NCBI GenBank assembly: GCA_965603115.1
Contig: CBFDBT010000069.1
Location: forward strand, 1 to 11,716
Reading direction: 5' to 3'
DNA: 11,716 bases
Source: CBFDBT01 sp965603115
GTDB taxonomy: Bacteria; Pseudomonadota; Alphaproteobacteria; Sphingomonadales; Kordiimonadaceae
This document shows, one piece after another, positions 1 through 7,544 of this stretch (its first letter is position 1; each line of letters opens with the position of its first letter). Both the position numbers and the translations under genes were made by a program. The notes under the pieces are model-generated. The model searched no databases and was not told the origin of the DNA. It saw only the letters and a list, made by a program, of their open reading frames with translations.

Positions 1-1115
1 GCCCTAGTGAAGTTAAAGCAGCAAGCGAAAAACAAGCAGCAGAAAAGAAAATGGCCCCCCCGGCTGTTGTCTCTGGCGAGCAGAGCATTAGTGGTGCTCC
101 AACGCTTGATCCTCGTTATACTTTTGATAGTTTTGTTGTTGGTAAATCCAATGAACTAGCTTTTGCAGCAGCACAGCGAGTAGCTGAAGCCGGAGAAGTG
201 AGTTTTAATCCTCTCTTTCTTCATGGCGGTGTTGGGCTTGGTAAAACGCATCTCATGCATGCTATAGCGTGGGACGTGAAACGCCGTTTTCCTGAGAGAA
301 AAGTTCTTTATCTATCCGCTGAAAAATTTATGTTTCAGTTTATTTCGGCGCTACGATACAAAGATACAATGGCCTTCAAACAGCAATTTAGGGATGTTGA
401 CCTGTTGATGATTGACGATGTTCAGTTTATCGGAAACAAAAACAGCACTCAGGAAGAGTTTTTTCACACCTTTAATGCACTGGTAGATAATCGCCGTCAG
501 GTTGTAATTTCTGCCGATAGGTCTCCGACCGATTTAGAGGGTATTGAGGATCGAATTATCAGCCGTTTGGGCTGGGGTTTGGTGGCTGATATTCACCCAA
601 CAGATTATGAGCTTCGTCTTGGTATTTTGCAATCAAAGGGAGATGCACATCAAAATGCGCTGGTTCCCAATGAGGTTCTAGAATTTCTTGCTCGTCGCAT
701 CACGTCAAATGTTCGTGAGCTGGAAGGGGCTTTTAATCGCGTAATTGCCTATGCAACGTTGGTGGGGCGACCAATCACCATGGAAATGACCAGAGAAGTA
801 CTGCAGGATCTAATCCGGGCTAATGACCGCAAGGTTACAATTGACGAGATTCAGCGCACAGTTGCTAGTTACTTCAATATCCGCATTGCTGAAATGTTAT
901 CACCGCGTCGTGCTCGGGCTATTGCGCGCCCTCGCCAAGTTGCGATGTATCTCTGCAAGCAATTGACCAGCCGCTCTTTACCTGAAATTGGGCGTAAATT
1001 TAGCCGGGACCACTCTACCGTGATCCACGCGGTGGATAAAATTCAGGATTTGATGAAGGATGATAGCCAGCTTAATGAAGACATCACCCATCTCTCTCGT
1101 CAACTTGAGGGATAG
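1..1115 (+). CDS. dnaA: Chromosomal replication initiator protein DnaA (5' partial)
   Basis: DnaA is the AAA+ ATPase that binds DnaA boxes at oriC, melts the origin and helps load the helicase. The frame is open to the window edge (first complete codon at 3), so the ATG at 51 is only an internal methionine in the domain II linker; domain I lies outside. Counting from that methionine, Walker A GGVGLGKTH is at 59-67, Walker B LLMIDDVQF at 118-126, sensor 1 VVISADRS near 151-157, and the box VII arginine finger is R172 in SRLGWGL. The sensor 2 region VRELEGAFNR is at 221-230. Domain IV carries the DnaA signature FSRDHSTVIHAVDKI at 317-331, which makes the DNA-binding helix-turn-helix. All key residues are present, so the visible part looks functional. 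It is followed by dnaN after 312 bases. Identity is certain; only the N-terminus is unknown. Confidence 0.97.
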   Translation, partial: PSEVKAASEKQAAEKKMAPPAVVSGEQSISGAPTLDPRYTFDSFVVGKSNELAFAAAQRVAEAGEVSFNPLFLHGGVGLGKTHLMHAIAWDVKRRFPERKVLYLSAEKFMFQFISALRYKDTMAFKQQFRDVDLLMIDDVQFIGNKNSTQEEFFHTFNALVDNRRQVVISADRSPTDLEGIEDRIISRLGWGLVADIHPTDYELRLGILQSKGDAHQNALVPNEVLEFLARRITSNVRELEGAFNRVIAYATLVGRPITMEMTREVLQDLIRANDRKVTIDEIQRTVASYFNIRIAEMLSPRRARAIARPRQVAMYLCKQLTSRSLPEIGRKFSRDHSTVIHAVDKIQDLMKDDSQLNEDITHLSRQLEG

Positions 1116-1186
1116 AGGTATTTAGCTGGATTTACGCTGCTTTTACCTACCCGAGTCGAAATTTGATTCTTACAATCAGTTTTCTT

Positions 1187-1209
1187 GATAAAAAAACACG
1201 TTTTTTATC
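1187..1209. repeat. AT-rich inverted repeat downstream of dnaA, possible terminator
   Basis: Nine bases GATAAAAAA (1187-1195) pair perfectly with TTTTTTATC (1201-1209) around a five-base loop. It lies 72 bases after the dnaA stop and is followed by CCCTTTTT. The stem is almost all A-T, so it would be a weak intrinsic terminator in RNA. As DNA it could equally be an easily melted or cruciform-forming site next to the initiator gene. The repeat is seen; both roles are inference. Confidence 0.4.
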
Positions 1210-1218
1210 CCTTTTTCC

Positions 1219-1247
1219 TTGCCGAATGGGGTCTAAATTCCTATGGT
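1219..1247 (+). promoter_or_regulatory. Candidate sigma-70 promoter for dnaN-recF-gyrB
   Basis: TTGCCG at 1219-1224 and TATGGT at 1242-1247 are spaced by 17 bases. Each hexamer matches four of six bases of the housekeeping consensus. It would give a leader of about 170 bases before dnaN. The same -10 hexamer TATGGT, with the same spacing, occurs in the better promoter at the right end of the window. No start-site evidence is available. Confidence 0.3.
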
Positions 1248-1304
1248 TCTTCTTAAGTCTCCGCTGTGGGTATTTCTGTTTGAAGTAGCTCGTGAATATG
1301 GGCT

Positions 1305-1321
1305 TTAAACTTGATGTTTAA
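1305..1321. repeat. Small operator-like inverted repeat in the dnaA-dnaN gap
   Basis: TTAAAC (1305-1310) and GTTTAA (1316-1321) form perfect six-base arms around a five-base centre. Two TTAA elements are present, but they are 9 bases apart, not the 7 expected for a full CtrA site. It could be a binding site for an unknown regulator upstream of dnaN, or chance in an AT-rich gap. Confidence 0.25.
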
Positions 1322-1353
1322 CTGGAAAGTTTCAGCGTGAGAAATAGGGGGTG

Positions 1354-1376
1354 TCAAATGGAGGAAACCCATTTGA
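1354..1376. repeat. Perfect 8-base inverted repeat upstream of dnaN
   Basis: TCAAATGG (1354-1361) and CCATTTGA (1369-1376) are exact complements around a seven-base loop, about 50 bases before the dnaN start. In RNA this would form a hairpin containing the ATG at 1358. It is not followed by a T run, so it is unlikely to be a terminator. A role in leader folding or protein binding is inference. Confidence 0.4.
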
Positions 1377-1387
1377 GGCATAATTGA
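1358..1387 (+). other. Possible 9-codon leader ORF upstream of dnaN
   Basis: ATG at 1358 is preceded by AGGGGG (1346-1351) at a six-base spacing and encodes MEETHLRHN before a TGA. That TGA overlaps the ATG of a second mini-ORF (1387-1410, MKRQFSL) that stops 17 bases before the preferred dnaN start at 1428. Such ORFs arise easily by chance and there is no known family. I list it because of the Shine-Dalgarno-like sequence and the stop/start overlap. Confidence 0.15.
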
Positions 1388-1427
1388 TGAAGCGGCAATT
1401 TTCGCTCTAACAAGAAGAATGAAACCT

Positions 1428-2543
1428 ATGAAATTCACGATCGAGCGCAGCGCGCTACTCAAGACACTAAATCATGTTCACAGCGTGGTAGAGCGTCGTA
1501 ATACTATTCCTATTTTGTCGAATGTTCTCATCGAGGCCACAAAAAGTGGTGTTGCGCTAACGGCAACGGATTTGGATTTAGCTATTATCGAGACGGCAAA
1601 AGCAACTGTCAGTGATGAGGGTGCTACAACAGTGCCAGCCCAAACGCTTTTTGATATTGTGCGTAAGCTGCCTGACGGCGCTGAAGTTGAGATTGCAGAA
1701 GAAGAGGCTGGTCGCTTGTCGATCAAAGCAGGTCGATCCCGCTTTACGCTTGCAAGCCTGCCAAGAGAAGATTTCCCTGAAATGAGTGAAGGGGATATGC
1801 CCCATCGTTTCACGCTAACATCTGAAGAGGTTAAGCGCCTTATCGATAAGGCTCGCTTTGCCATTTCTACCGAAGAAACGCGCTATTACCTTAATGGCAT
1901 TTATATGCATGTGGCTGATGGCGAAGATGGTCCGCGCCTGCGTGTGGTCGCGACCGACGGTCACCGTTTGGCGCAGGTTGAGCAGGATGTTCCCGATGGA
2001 GCCGCCGGCATGCCGGGCGTGATTGTTCCTCGTAAAACAGTGGGAGAGGTGCGCAAGCTCATTGATGAAATTGAGGGCAATATTCAAATTGCTCTATCAG
2101 ATACCAAAGTGCGTTTCAGTTTTGGCGATGCCATTTTAACCTCCAAGCTGATTGACGGCACTTTCCCAGATTATTCGCGGGTGATACCAGAGGGCAACGA
2201 TAAAGTGCTTGAACTTGATTGCAGGGTTTTCGCTGAAGCCGTTGATCGTGTATCGACCATCAGTTCAGATAAAACGCGTTCGGTTAAGCTCGCTCTTGAA
2301 AAAGACCGCATCGTTCTATCGGTTAACAGTCCTGATAGCGGCACAGCCACCGAAGAAGTTGCCGCTACTTATGGTTCGGATACTTTTGAAATTGGATTTA
2401 ACAGCCGCTATCTCTTGGATGTTTTGGCGCAGATTGAAAGCGAGACGGTGCAAGCCTATCTTGCGGACCCGTCTTCTCCTACGGTCGTGCGGGATTTGAT
2501 GGATGAAGGGGCGCTCTACGTTTTGATGCCAATGCGTGTTTAA
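1428..2543 (+). CDS. dnaN: DNA polymerase III subunit beta (sliding clamp)
   Basis: DnaN forms the dimeric ring that tethers polymerase III and repair proteins to DNA. The 371-residue length is normal for three clamp domains. Visible family motifs, counted from the ATG at 1428, are ERRNTIPILSNV near 22-33, ATDGHRLA at 175-182, LIDGTFPDY at 241-249, FNSRYLLDVL at 324-333 and the C-terminal YVLMPMRV, whose last residues line the ring. An in-frame ATG at 1419 would add MKP. I prefer 1428 because alphaproteobacterial DnaN normally starts MKFTIER and because AAGAAG (1412-1417) is ten bases from it, but only one base from 1419. recF follows after 20 bases. Nothing is broken or missing. Confidence 0.96.
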   Translation: MKFTIERSALLKTLNHVHSVVERRNTIPILSNVLIEATKSGVALTATDLDLAIIETAKATVSDEGATTVPAQTLFDIVRKLPDGAEVEIAEEEAGRLSIKAGRSRFTLASLPREDFPEMSEGDMPHRFTLTSEEVKRLIDKARFAISTEETRYYLNGIYMHVADGEDGPRLRVVATDGHRLAQVEQDVPDGAAGMPGVIVPRKTVGEVRKLIDEIEGNIQIALSDTKVRFSFGDAILTSKLIDGTFPDYSRVIPEGNDKVLELDCRVFAEAVDRVSTISSDKTRSVKLALEKDRIVLSVNSPDSGTATEEVAATYGSDTFEIGFNSRYLLDVLAQIESETVQAYLADPSSPTVVRDLMDEGALYVLMPMRV

Positions 2544-2563
2544 CCACAAGGAGGTAGCAGGGC

Positions 2564-3721
2564 ATGAGCGGCGCTTATGTTGAAGCTCTTAAGCTCTCAA
2601 ACTTTCGGTGTTACAAAACAGCAAGATTGGATTTGGGAAAAGAGAATAATCTGGTTGTTCTAACGGGTCATAACGGCGCTGGGAAAACCAATATTCTTGA
2701 AGCGCTTAGTTTTTTGTCACCGGGGCGCGGGTTGAGACGAGCAAGCCTTGGTGAGGTAACGCGAATTGGTAGCACTAGCCCATGGGCCGTGTCGGCTGAA
2801 ATACGAGGAGAATTTGGGCCACTGAAGGTTGGCACAGGGCTGGCAGATGAAAGCCAAACGGGTGATGGACCTTCAAGGCGGGTTGTTAGAATTGACGGTG
2901 AAAATGTTGCAGGCCCTGCAATATTGGCGAGCCATTTTTCGGTAAGCTGGTTAACGCCGCAAATGGACAGATTGTTCATAGAAGGTGCAAGCAGCCGCCG
3001 CCGGTTTCTAGATCGTTTGATGCTGGGTATGTATCCAGATCACGGTCGGCAGGTTTCGGCTTATGACAGGGCCATGCAGGAACGCAACCGCTTGTTGGCG
3101 GAAAAAGGCATGCAGGCTGATGCAATATGGTTGAATGCACTTGAAGCCCGCATGGCTGAACATGGTGTAGCAGTGGCCGCCGCCAGAATAGCTTTTGCAA
3201 GCCAACTGGTAGGGCAGATTGAGAATAACCAAGAAGGCGCCTTTCCTAAGGCCCAATTGGCACTGGATGGAATAGTTGAACAGGCTTTGATGCAGGCTCC
3301 CGCAACCGCGGTTGAAGACGCAGAGCGAGAAAGGTTGAAAGCAGCACGCCCTGCTGACAGCCAAAAAGGTCGGGCAGGAAATGGCCCTCATAAATGTGAC
3401 CTTCGGGTAACGCATATGGAAAAGGCAATGCCTGCTGAGCTTTGCTCAACGGGCGAGCAAAAAGCACTTTTAATCGGTGTGATTTTGGCCAATGCGAAAT
3501 TAAAGGCAGCGAGCGATGGCAAAGCGCCATTGATGTTGCTTGATGAGGTAGCAGCGCATCTCGATGAAGATCGGCGCGCTGGACTGTTTGAGGAGCTTTT
3601 GGCACTAAATAGCCAGTGCTGGCTCACAGGAACAGACCGAACACTTTTTGAGGCCCTGGAGGGTCGCGCAAGTTTTTATAAGGTGGAAGACGGTAACGTA
3701 TCCACTCAAAGTTTAAAGTAA
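2564..3721 (+). CDS. recF: DNA replication and repair protein RecF
   Basis: RecF is an SMC-like ATPase that, with RecO and RecR, helps load RecA at single-strand gaps. The protein has 385 residues, a usual length. It starts with the typical EALKLSNFRCY strand. Walker A GHNGAGKT is at 35-42, the SRRRFLDRL segment at 144-152, GPHKCDL at 274-280, the ABC signature STGEQK at 295-300 and Walker B PLMLLDEVAAHLD at 322-334. The start is fixed by a nearly perfect Shine-Dalgarno AAGGAGGT (2548-2555) eight bases before the ATG, which predicts stronger initiation here than at its neighbours. It lies between dnaN and gyrB with short gaps and is probably cotranscribed with them. No defects seen. Confidence 0.96.
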   Translation: MSGAYVEALKLSNFRCYKTARLDLGKENNLVVLTGHNGAGKTNILEALSFLSPGRGLRRASLGEVTRIGSTSPWAVSAEIRGEFGPLKVGTGLADESQTGDGPSRRVVRIDGENVAGPAILASHFSVSWLTPQMDRLFIEGASSRRRFLDRLMLGMYPDHGRQVSAYDRAMQERNRLLAEKGMQADAIWLNALEARMAEHGVAVAAARIAFASQLVGQIENNQEGAFPKAQLALDGIVEQALMQAPATAVEDAERERLKAARPADSQKGRAGNGPHKCDLRVTHMEKAMPAELCSTGEQKALLIGVILANAKLKAASDGKAPLMLLDEVAAHLDEDRRAGLFEELLALNSQCWLTGTDRTLFEALEGRASFYKVEDGNVSTQSLK

Positions 3722-3758
3722 GGCCCATTTTGGGACGAGATAAAGGAATAGAGTGCAC

Positions 3759-6197
3759 ATGAGTGACGAAACGCAGGTTTTGGATGGTGACGAGGCAGAA
3801 TATGACGCGGATTCGATTAAGGTTTTAAAAGGCCTTGATGCGGTGCGCAAACGGCCCGGTATGTATATTGGCGATACCGAAGATGGCTCTGGTTTGCATC
3901 ATATGGTTTTTGAAGTTAGTGACAATGCCATTGATGAGGCACTCGCTGGTCACTGTGATCTTGTGACCGTTAAACTTAATCCTAATGGAAGCTGTTCCGT
4001 GACCGATAATGGTCGTGGCATTCCGGTTGATATCCATGAAGAAGAAGGTGTTTCGGCGGCACAAGTGATTATGACTCAACTGCACGCTGGCGGTAAGTTT
4101 GATAGCAATAGCTATAAAATTTCCGGTGGTTTGCACGGCGTGGGCGTATCGGTGGTGAACGCGCTTTCCGATTGGCTGGAGCTGCGTATCTGGCGTAATG
4201 AAAAAGAGCATTTCATGCGCTTTGAAAATGGCGAAGCTGTTGAAGATCTTGTTGAAGTTAAGGATACTCCGGGCATGAAGGGTACCGAAGTGACCTTTAT
4301 GCCAAGTATCAGCACCTTCAAAATGATTGAGTTTGATTTTGATAAATTGATTCACCGTTTTCGCGAGCTTGCTTTCCTCAATAGCGGTGTGCGTATTTTG
4401 TTGCAGGACAATCGTCACGCGGATGTGCAAGACGTTGAACTTTATTTTGAAGGCGGAACAACAGCCTTTGTTCAATATTTGGATCGTTCGAAAAGCTCTG
4501 TGATGGGCGACCCTATCACTATCATGGGTGAACGCGATGAAATCATTGTTGAAATTGCGATGCAGTGGAACGACAGCTATCATGAAAATGTACTCTGTTT
4601 TACCAATAATATTCCTCAGCGCGATGGCGGCACTCACTTGGCGGCCTTTAGGGCAGCTTTGACGCGCAGCATTAATAGCTACGCTAACAACAGTGGCTTG
4701 ATGAAAAAAACCAAAGTCAGCATTTCCGGTGATGATTCCCGCGAAGGCCTGACGGCTGTTGTCTCGGTAAAAGTACCTGACCCTAAATTTTCAAGTCAGA
4801 CTAAAGACAAATTGGTGAGCTCAGAAGTGAGACCAGCTGTAGAATCGCTTATCAATGAAAAGCTGGGTGAGTGGTTTGGAGAGCATCCGGCTGAATCAAA
4901 ATTAGTAGTTATGAAAATCATCGATGCTGCATCAGCGCGCGAGGCTGCGCGTAAAGCGCGAGACCTAACCCGCCGCAAAGGCGTGCTGGATATGGCATCC
5001 TTGCCGGGCAAGCTTGCCGACTGTCAAGAACGCGACGCCAGCAAGGCTGAGATATTCATAGTGGAGGGTGACAGTGCGGGCGGGTCTGCCAAACAGGGCC
5101 GAAACCGTAAAAATCAGGCGATTTTGCCGCTGAAAGGTAAAATTCTTAATGTGGAGCGTGCGCGATTTGACCGCATGCTTTCGTCGGCCGAGATTGGCAC
5201 TTTGATCACAGCCCTTGGTACGGGCATTGGCCGTGATGATTTTGATGTTGAAAAACTTCGTTATCATAAAATTATTATTATGACCGATGCGGATGTCGAC
5301 GGCGCACACATTAGAACGTTGCTGCTGACTTTCTTTTACCGCCAGATGCCTGAGCTTGTGAACAATGGGTATATTTATATCGCTCAGCCGCCGCTATATA
5401 AAATTGCTCGTGGTCGTTCTGAAGTTTACCTCAAAGATGATAAGGAACTTGACGATCACCTTTTAACCGCGGGTGTTGCTGATGCTGTCTTTATTGATGG
5501 TAATGGCGATCAGCACGCGGATGAAGAGTTGAAAAGGCTTGCCGAAGAAGCGCGTACAGTGCGCAACCTTATTAGCATTATGCCTATGCGCTATAACCGA
5601 AAACTTTTAGAGGTTATGGCTTTGATGGGTGGGCTTGATGAAAAGCTTATGGATAATGCTAAAGCGCGCAGTGATATCGGGGACAAGATTGCTACCCGCA
5701 TGAATGAGATTGCTACTAGTGATGAGGAAAAAGGCTGGACTAGCGAAGCTAAACCAGACGGGGCATACCTCTTTAAACATGAAGTGCGCGGCATAACCGA
5801 TTTGCACCCAATAGATGCGCATCTTCTGGAAAGCCAAGAGGCGGGTCGCCTTCATAAACATATGAAAGATATTGGGCCACTTTTTGTCAAAACAGGCACG
5901 CTGAACCGCAAGGAAACCAGCCAGCTTATCGGTACTCCGCTCACACTTTTGGATGTGCTGCTGGCTTTTGGTCGCAAGGGTCAAAGCATTCAGCGTTATA
6001 AGGGACTGGGTGAAATGAATCCTGATCAGCTGTGGGAGACCACGCTTGACCCTGATGTGCGCTCGCTGTTGCAGGTCAAAGTAGACCAGGCTGATACGGC
6101 TGACGATATATTCTCCAAGCTTATGGGGGATGTAGTTGAAGAACGTCGGGTATTCATTCAGGACAATGCTTTGAATGTAGCTAATTTGGACGTTTAA
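3759..6197 (+). CDS. gyrB: DNA gyrase subunit B
   Basis: GyrB is the ATPase half of DNA gyrase, which introduces negative supercoils with GyrA. With the ATG at 3759 it has 812 residues, close to the usual length of about 800. In order: GHKL ATPase motifs with VSDNAIDEAL near 53-62, DNGRGIP at 83-89 and GGLHGVG at 123-129; the transducer domain; TOPRIM motifs EGDSAGG at 436-442 and TDADVDG at 509-515; and the C-terminal RYKGLGEMNP at 746-755. The quinolone-relevant EGDSAGGSAKQGR and PLKGKILNVE segments read as wild type. A GTG at 3753 in the same frame would add two residues; AAAGGA (3742-3747) is 5 bases from GTG and 11 from ATG, so the start is slightly uncertain. The gene ends at a hairpin terminator. 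Confidence 0.97.
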   Translation: MSDETQVLDGDEAEYDADSIKVLKGLDAVRKRPGMYIGDTEDGSGLHHMVFEVSDNAIDEALAGHCDLVTVKLNPNGSCSVTDNGRGIPVDIHEEEGVSAAQVIMTQLHAGGKFDSNSYKISGGLHGVGVSVVNALSDWLELRIWRNEKEHFMRFENGEAVEDLVEVKDTPGMKGTEVTFMPSISTFKMIEFDFDKLIHRFRELAFLNSGVRILLQDNRHADVQDVELYFEGGTTAFVQYLDRSKSSVMGDPITIMGERDEIIVEIAMQWNDSYHENVLCFTNNIPQRDGGTHLAAFRAALTRSINSYANNSGLMKKTKVSISGDDSREGLTAVVSVKVPDPKFSSQTKDKLVSSEVRPAVESLINEKLGEWFGEHPAESKLVVMKIIDAASAREAARKARDLTRRKGVLDMASLPGKLADCQERDASKAEIFIVEGDSAGGSAKQGRNRKNQAILPLKGKILNVERARFDRMLSSAEIGTLITALGTGIGRDDFDVEKLRYHKIIIMTDADVDGAHIRTLLLTFFYRQMPELVNNGYIYIAQPPLYKIARGRSEVYLKDDKELDDHLLTAGVADAVFIDGNGDQHADEELKRLAEEARTVRNLISIMPMRYNRKLLEVMALMGGLDEKLMDNAKARSDIGDKIATRMNEIATSDEEKGWTSEAKPDGAYLFKHEVRGITDLHPIDAHLLESQEAGRLHKHMKDIGPLFVKTGTLNRKETSQLIGTPLTLLDVLLAFGRKGQSIQRYKGLGEMNPDQLWETTLDPDVRSLLQVKVDQADTADDIFSKLMGDVVEERRVFIQDNALNVANLDV

Positions 6198-6219
6198 ATA
6201 GAGCTACATATTATGATTT

Positions 6220-6250
6220 AAAAAGTCGGGCTGATTGCCCGGCTTTTTTT
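6220..6250 (+). terminator. Intrinsic terminator after gyrB, partly bidirectional
   Basis: GTCGGGC (6225-6231) pairs with GCCCGGC (6237-6243) through seven pairs, one of them G-U, around the loop TGATT, and is followed by seven T (6244-6250). Five A (6220-6224) precede the stem, so the minus-strand transcript of yraN also meets a hairpin with a short U run. The T run overlaps the yraN stop codon (6249-6251), so one element closes both convergent units. Confidence 0.88.
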
Positions 6251-6608
6251 ATTCCCCGTGGCGCCACGCGCTTACAATATGCCTCAGTTTCCAGCCTGAT
6301 ACTAAAATAGCATCAAACCGAAGGGGCGGATTAGCTTTAAGGTTGCTGGCATAAAGACTGGCGGCACGCTCAATGCGGCGACGCTGTGCTGGGGTAATGC
6401 TTTCAATAGCTTTGGTGATATCTGTTCGGGCTTTAACTTCAATGAAGGCAAAAGTTTTACCGCGCTTGGCAATGATGTCGATCTCGCCAACAGGTGTCTT
6501 ATAGCGCTGCTCTAATATGCGGTAGCCTTTAAGCATCAGATAAAAACGGGCGTAGCGCTCGGCTTGCAAGCCTCTTTTAAATCTGGCTATGCGGCCTCTG
6601 TCAGCCAC
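6249..6608 (-). CDS. yraN: YraN/UPF0102 family protein, predicted nuclease-like
   Basis: This 119-residue protein belongs to the widespread YraN (UPF0102) family, whose function is not settled; its fold is related to restriction-type endonucleases. Family features are an N-terminal basic segment with GLQAERYA, then GEIDIIAKRG at 41-50, FIEVKAR at 55-61 (the acidic E and K of a PD-(D/E)XK-like core), PAQRRRI at 73-79 and RFDAILV at 97-103. The start is a GTG directly after the rsmI TAA; no upstream start is possible in this frame, and AAAGGA (6616-6621 on the minus strand) is seven bases away. It is in the same frame as rsmI. In E. coli yraN sits in the divergent lpoA operon instead, so the partner operon differs while the neighbourhood is kept. 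Confidence 0.9.
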   Translation of the reverse strand: MADRGRIARFKRGLQAERYARFYLMLKGYRILEQRYKTPVGEIDIIAKRGKTFAFIEVKARTDITKAIESITPAQRRRIERAASLYASNLKANPPLRFDAILVSGWKLRHIVSAWRHGE

Positions 6609-7460
6609 TTACTCGTCCTTTAGCTCAAGTGCGCGGGCATAGAGTTTTTTGCGTGTCTGGCCTGATAGCTCGGCAACAAATGTGGCGGCGTCTTTAACTT
6701 TCATATGATTAAGCGCAAGTTTGAGCGCCTTATCAATATCCATCATTGCTTCACCAGAACTTGGTGTTGATTTTTGCGGTGGGCCAACCACCACGACGCA
6801 TTCTCCTTTGGGCGCACCATTTTCCTCGTAATGATCGGCGAGATTGACAAGGCTGTCTTTGATCACCTCTTCAAATGTTTTGGTAAGCTCGCGGCAGACA
6901 GCAGCCGAGCGATCACCCAGAGAGGATGCAGCATCTTTAAGGCTTTTTGGCAGTCGTTTGGTGCTTTCATAATAAACCAGAGTGCATTTAAGTTTAGCGA
7001 CATCAGCAAACCATTCTTGCCGTGCGCCGGACTTTGCCGGCGGAAACCCCATGAACATAAAGCGATCGGTCGGTAGACCCGCGACAGAAAGTGCTGCGGT
7101 GAGCGCTGAAGCGCCGGGCACGGGCACAACATCAAGGTTCATATCGCGCGCCTCTTCCACAAGCTTGTAGCCAGGGTCGGAGATCAGCGGTGTACCAGCG
7201 TCACTAACGAGCGCAATTTTTGCACCCTCAATGATTTTGTCTAATATATAAGGGCGCTGTTTGTCTTCATTATGCTCATGAAAAGCCATCAAGGTATTTT
7301 TGATACCCAAAGCACTCATTAATTTGCCGGTGACCCGTGTATCTTCACAAGCAATATAATCAGCATTTTCCAGCACATGACGGGCACGGTCTGTGATATC
7401 AGACATATTACCAATGGGTGTGGCGGTTACATATAGCCCCGCTTTTAGGTGGTTTTTCAA
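6609..7460 (-). CDS. rsmI: 16S rRNA (cytidine(1402)-2'-O)-methyltransferase RsmI
   Basis: RsmI methylates the 2'-O of C1402 in the decoding centre of 16S rRNA using S-adenosylmethionine. The 283-residue length is typical. Motifs of the tetrapyrrole-methylase fold are ATPIGN at 13-18, ACEDTR at 37-42, SDAGTPLISDPG at 86-97, PGASA at 115-119, GFPP at 138-141, YYES at 163-166, ELTK at 191-194 and KGE at 218-220. Residues from about 240 to 278 form the small C-terminal helical domain common in RsmI. The start is a TTG: no ATG or GTG fits before the conserved GLYVTATPIGN, and AAGGG lies seven bases upstream. It reads into yraN with no spacing and is divergent from the LpoA-like lipoprotein gene. 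Confidence 0.95.
   Translation of the reverse strand: MKNHLKAGLYVTATPIGNMSDITDRARHVLENADYIACEDTRVTGKLMSALGIKNTLMAFHEHNEDKQRPYILDKIIEGAKIALVSDAGTPLISDPGYKLVEEARDMNLDVVPVPGASALTAALSVAGLPTDRFMFMGFPPAKSGARQEWFADVAKLKCTLVYYESTKRLPKSLKDAASSLGDRSAAVCRELTKTFEEVIKDSLVNLADHYEENGAPKGECVVVVGPPQKSTPSSGEAMMDIDKALKLALNHMKVKDAATFVAELSGQTRKKLYARALELKDE
6616..6621 (-). promoter_or_regulatory. Ribosome binding site deciding the yraN GTG start
   Basis: On the minus strand AAAGGA lies inside the last codons of rsmI, seven bases before the GTG of yraN. It supports separate initiation at the GTG, although the upstream frame is the same and is closed only by the single rsmI stop codon. Confidence 0.6.
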
Positions 7461-7516
7461 CTTATTGCCCTTTTGCCATATTAATGTCTTAAAATATCAT
7501 GATGGTTTTATAAAAG

Positions 7517-7544
7517 TTGGCGTATATATTATATGTGGGATAAT
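7517..7544 (+). promoter_or_regulatory. Candidate promoter for the LpoA-like lipoprotein gene
   Basis: TTGGCG (7517-7522) and GATAAT (7539-7544) are 16 bases apart; the -10 matches five of six consensus bases. The start of transcription would fall about 20 to 25 bases before the ATG at 7574. It overlaps the candidate rsmI promoter on the other strand. Confidence 0.45.

Noticed and set aside
51..53. ATG at 51 as the dnaA start
   Set aside because: The frame is open upstream to the window edge with a charged, alanine-rich linker-like sequence, and a start here would remove domain I. It is an internal methionine of a truncated gene.
1305..1321. CtrA binding site in the dnaA-dnaN gap
   Set aside because: The two TTAA elements are 9 bases apart, not the 7 required by the TTAA-N7-TTAAC consensus.
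3825..4637. Long minus-strand ORF of 270 codons inside gyrB
   Set aside because: It is a shadow of the gyrB reading frame, has no recognisable family features, and the plus-strand protein is fully conserved.
7535..7544. DnaA box between rsmI and the lipoprotein gene
   Set aside because: The minus strand reads TTATCCCACA, which has one extra C relative to TTATCCACA, so it does not align as a nine-base box.
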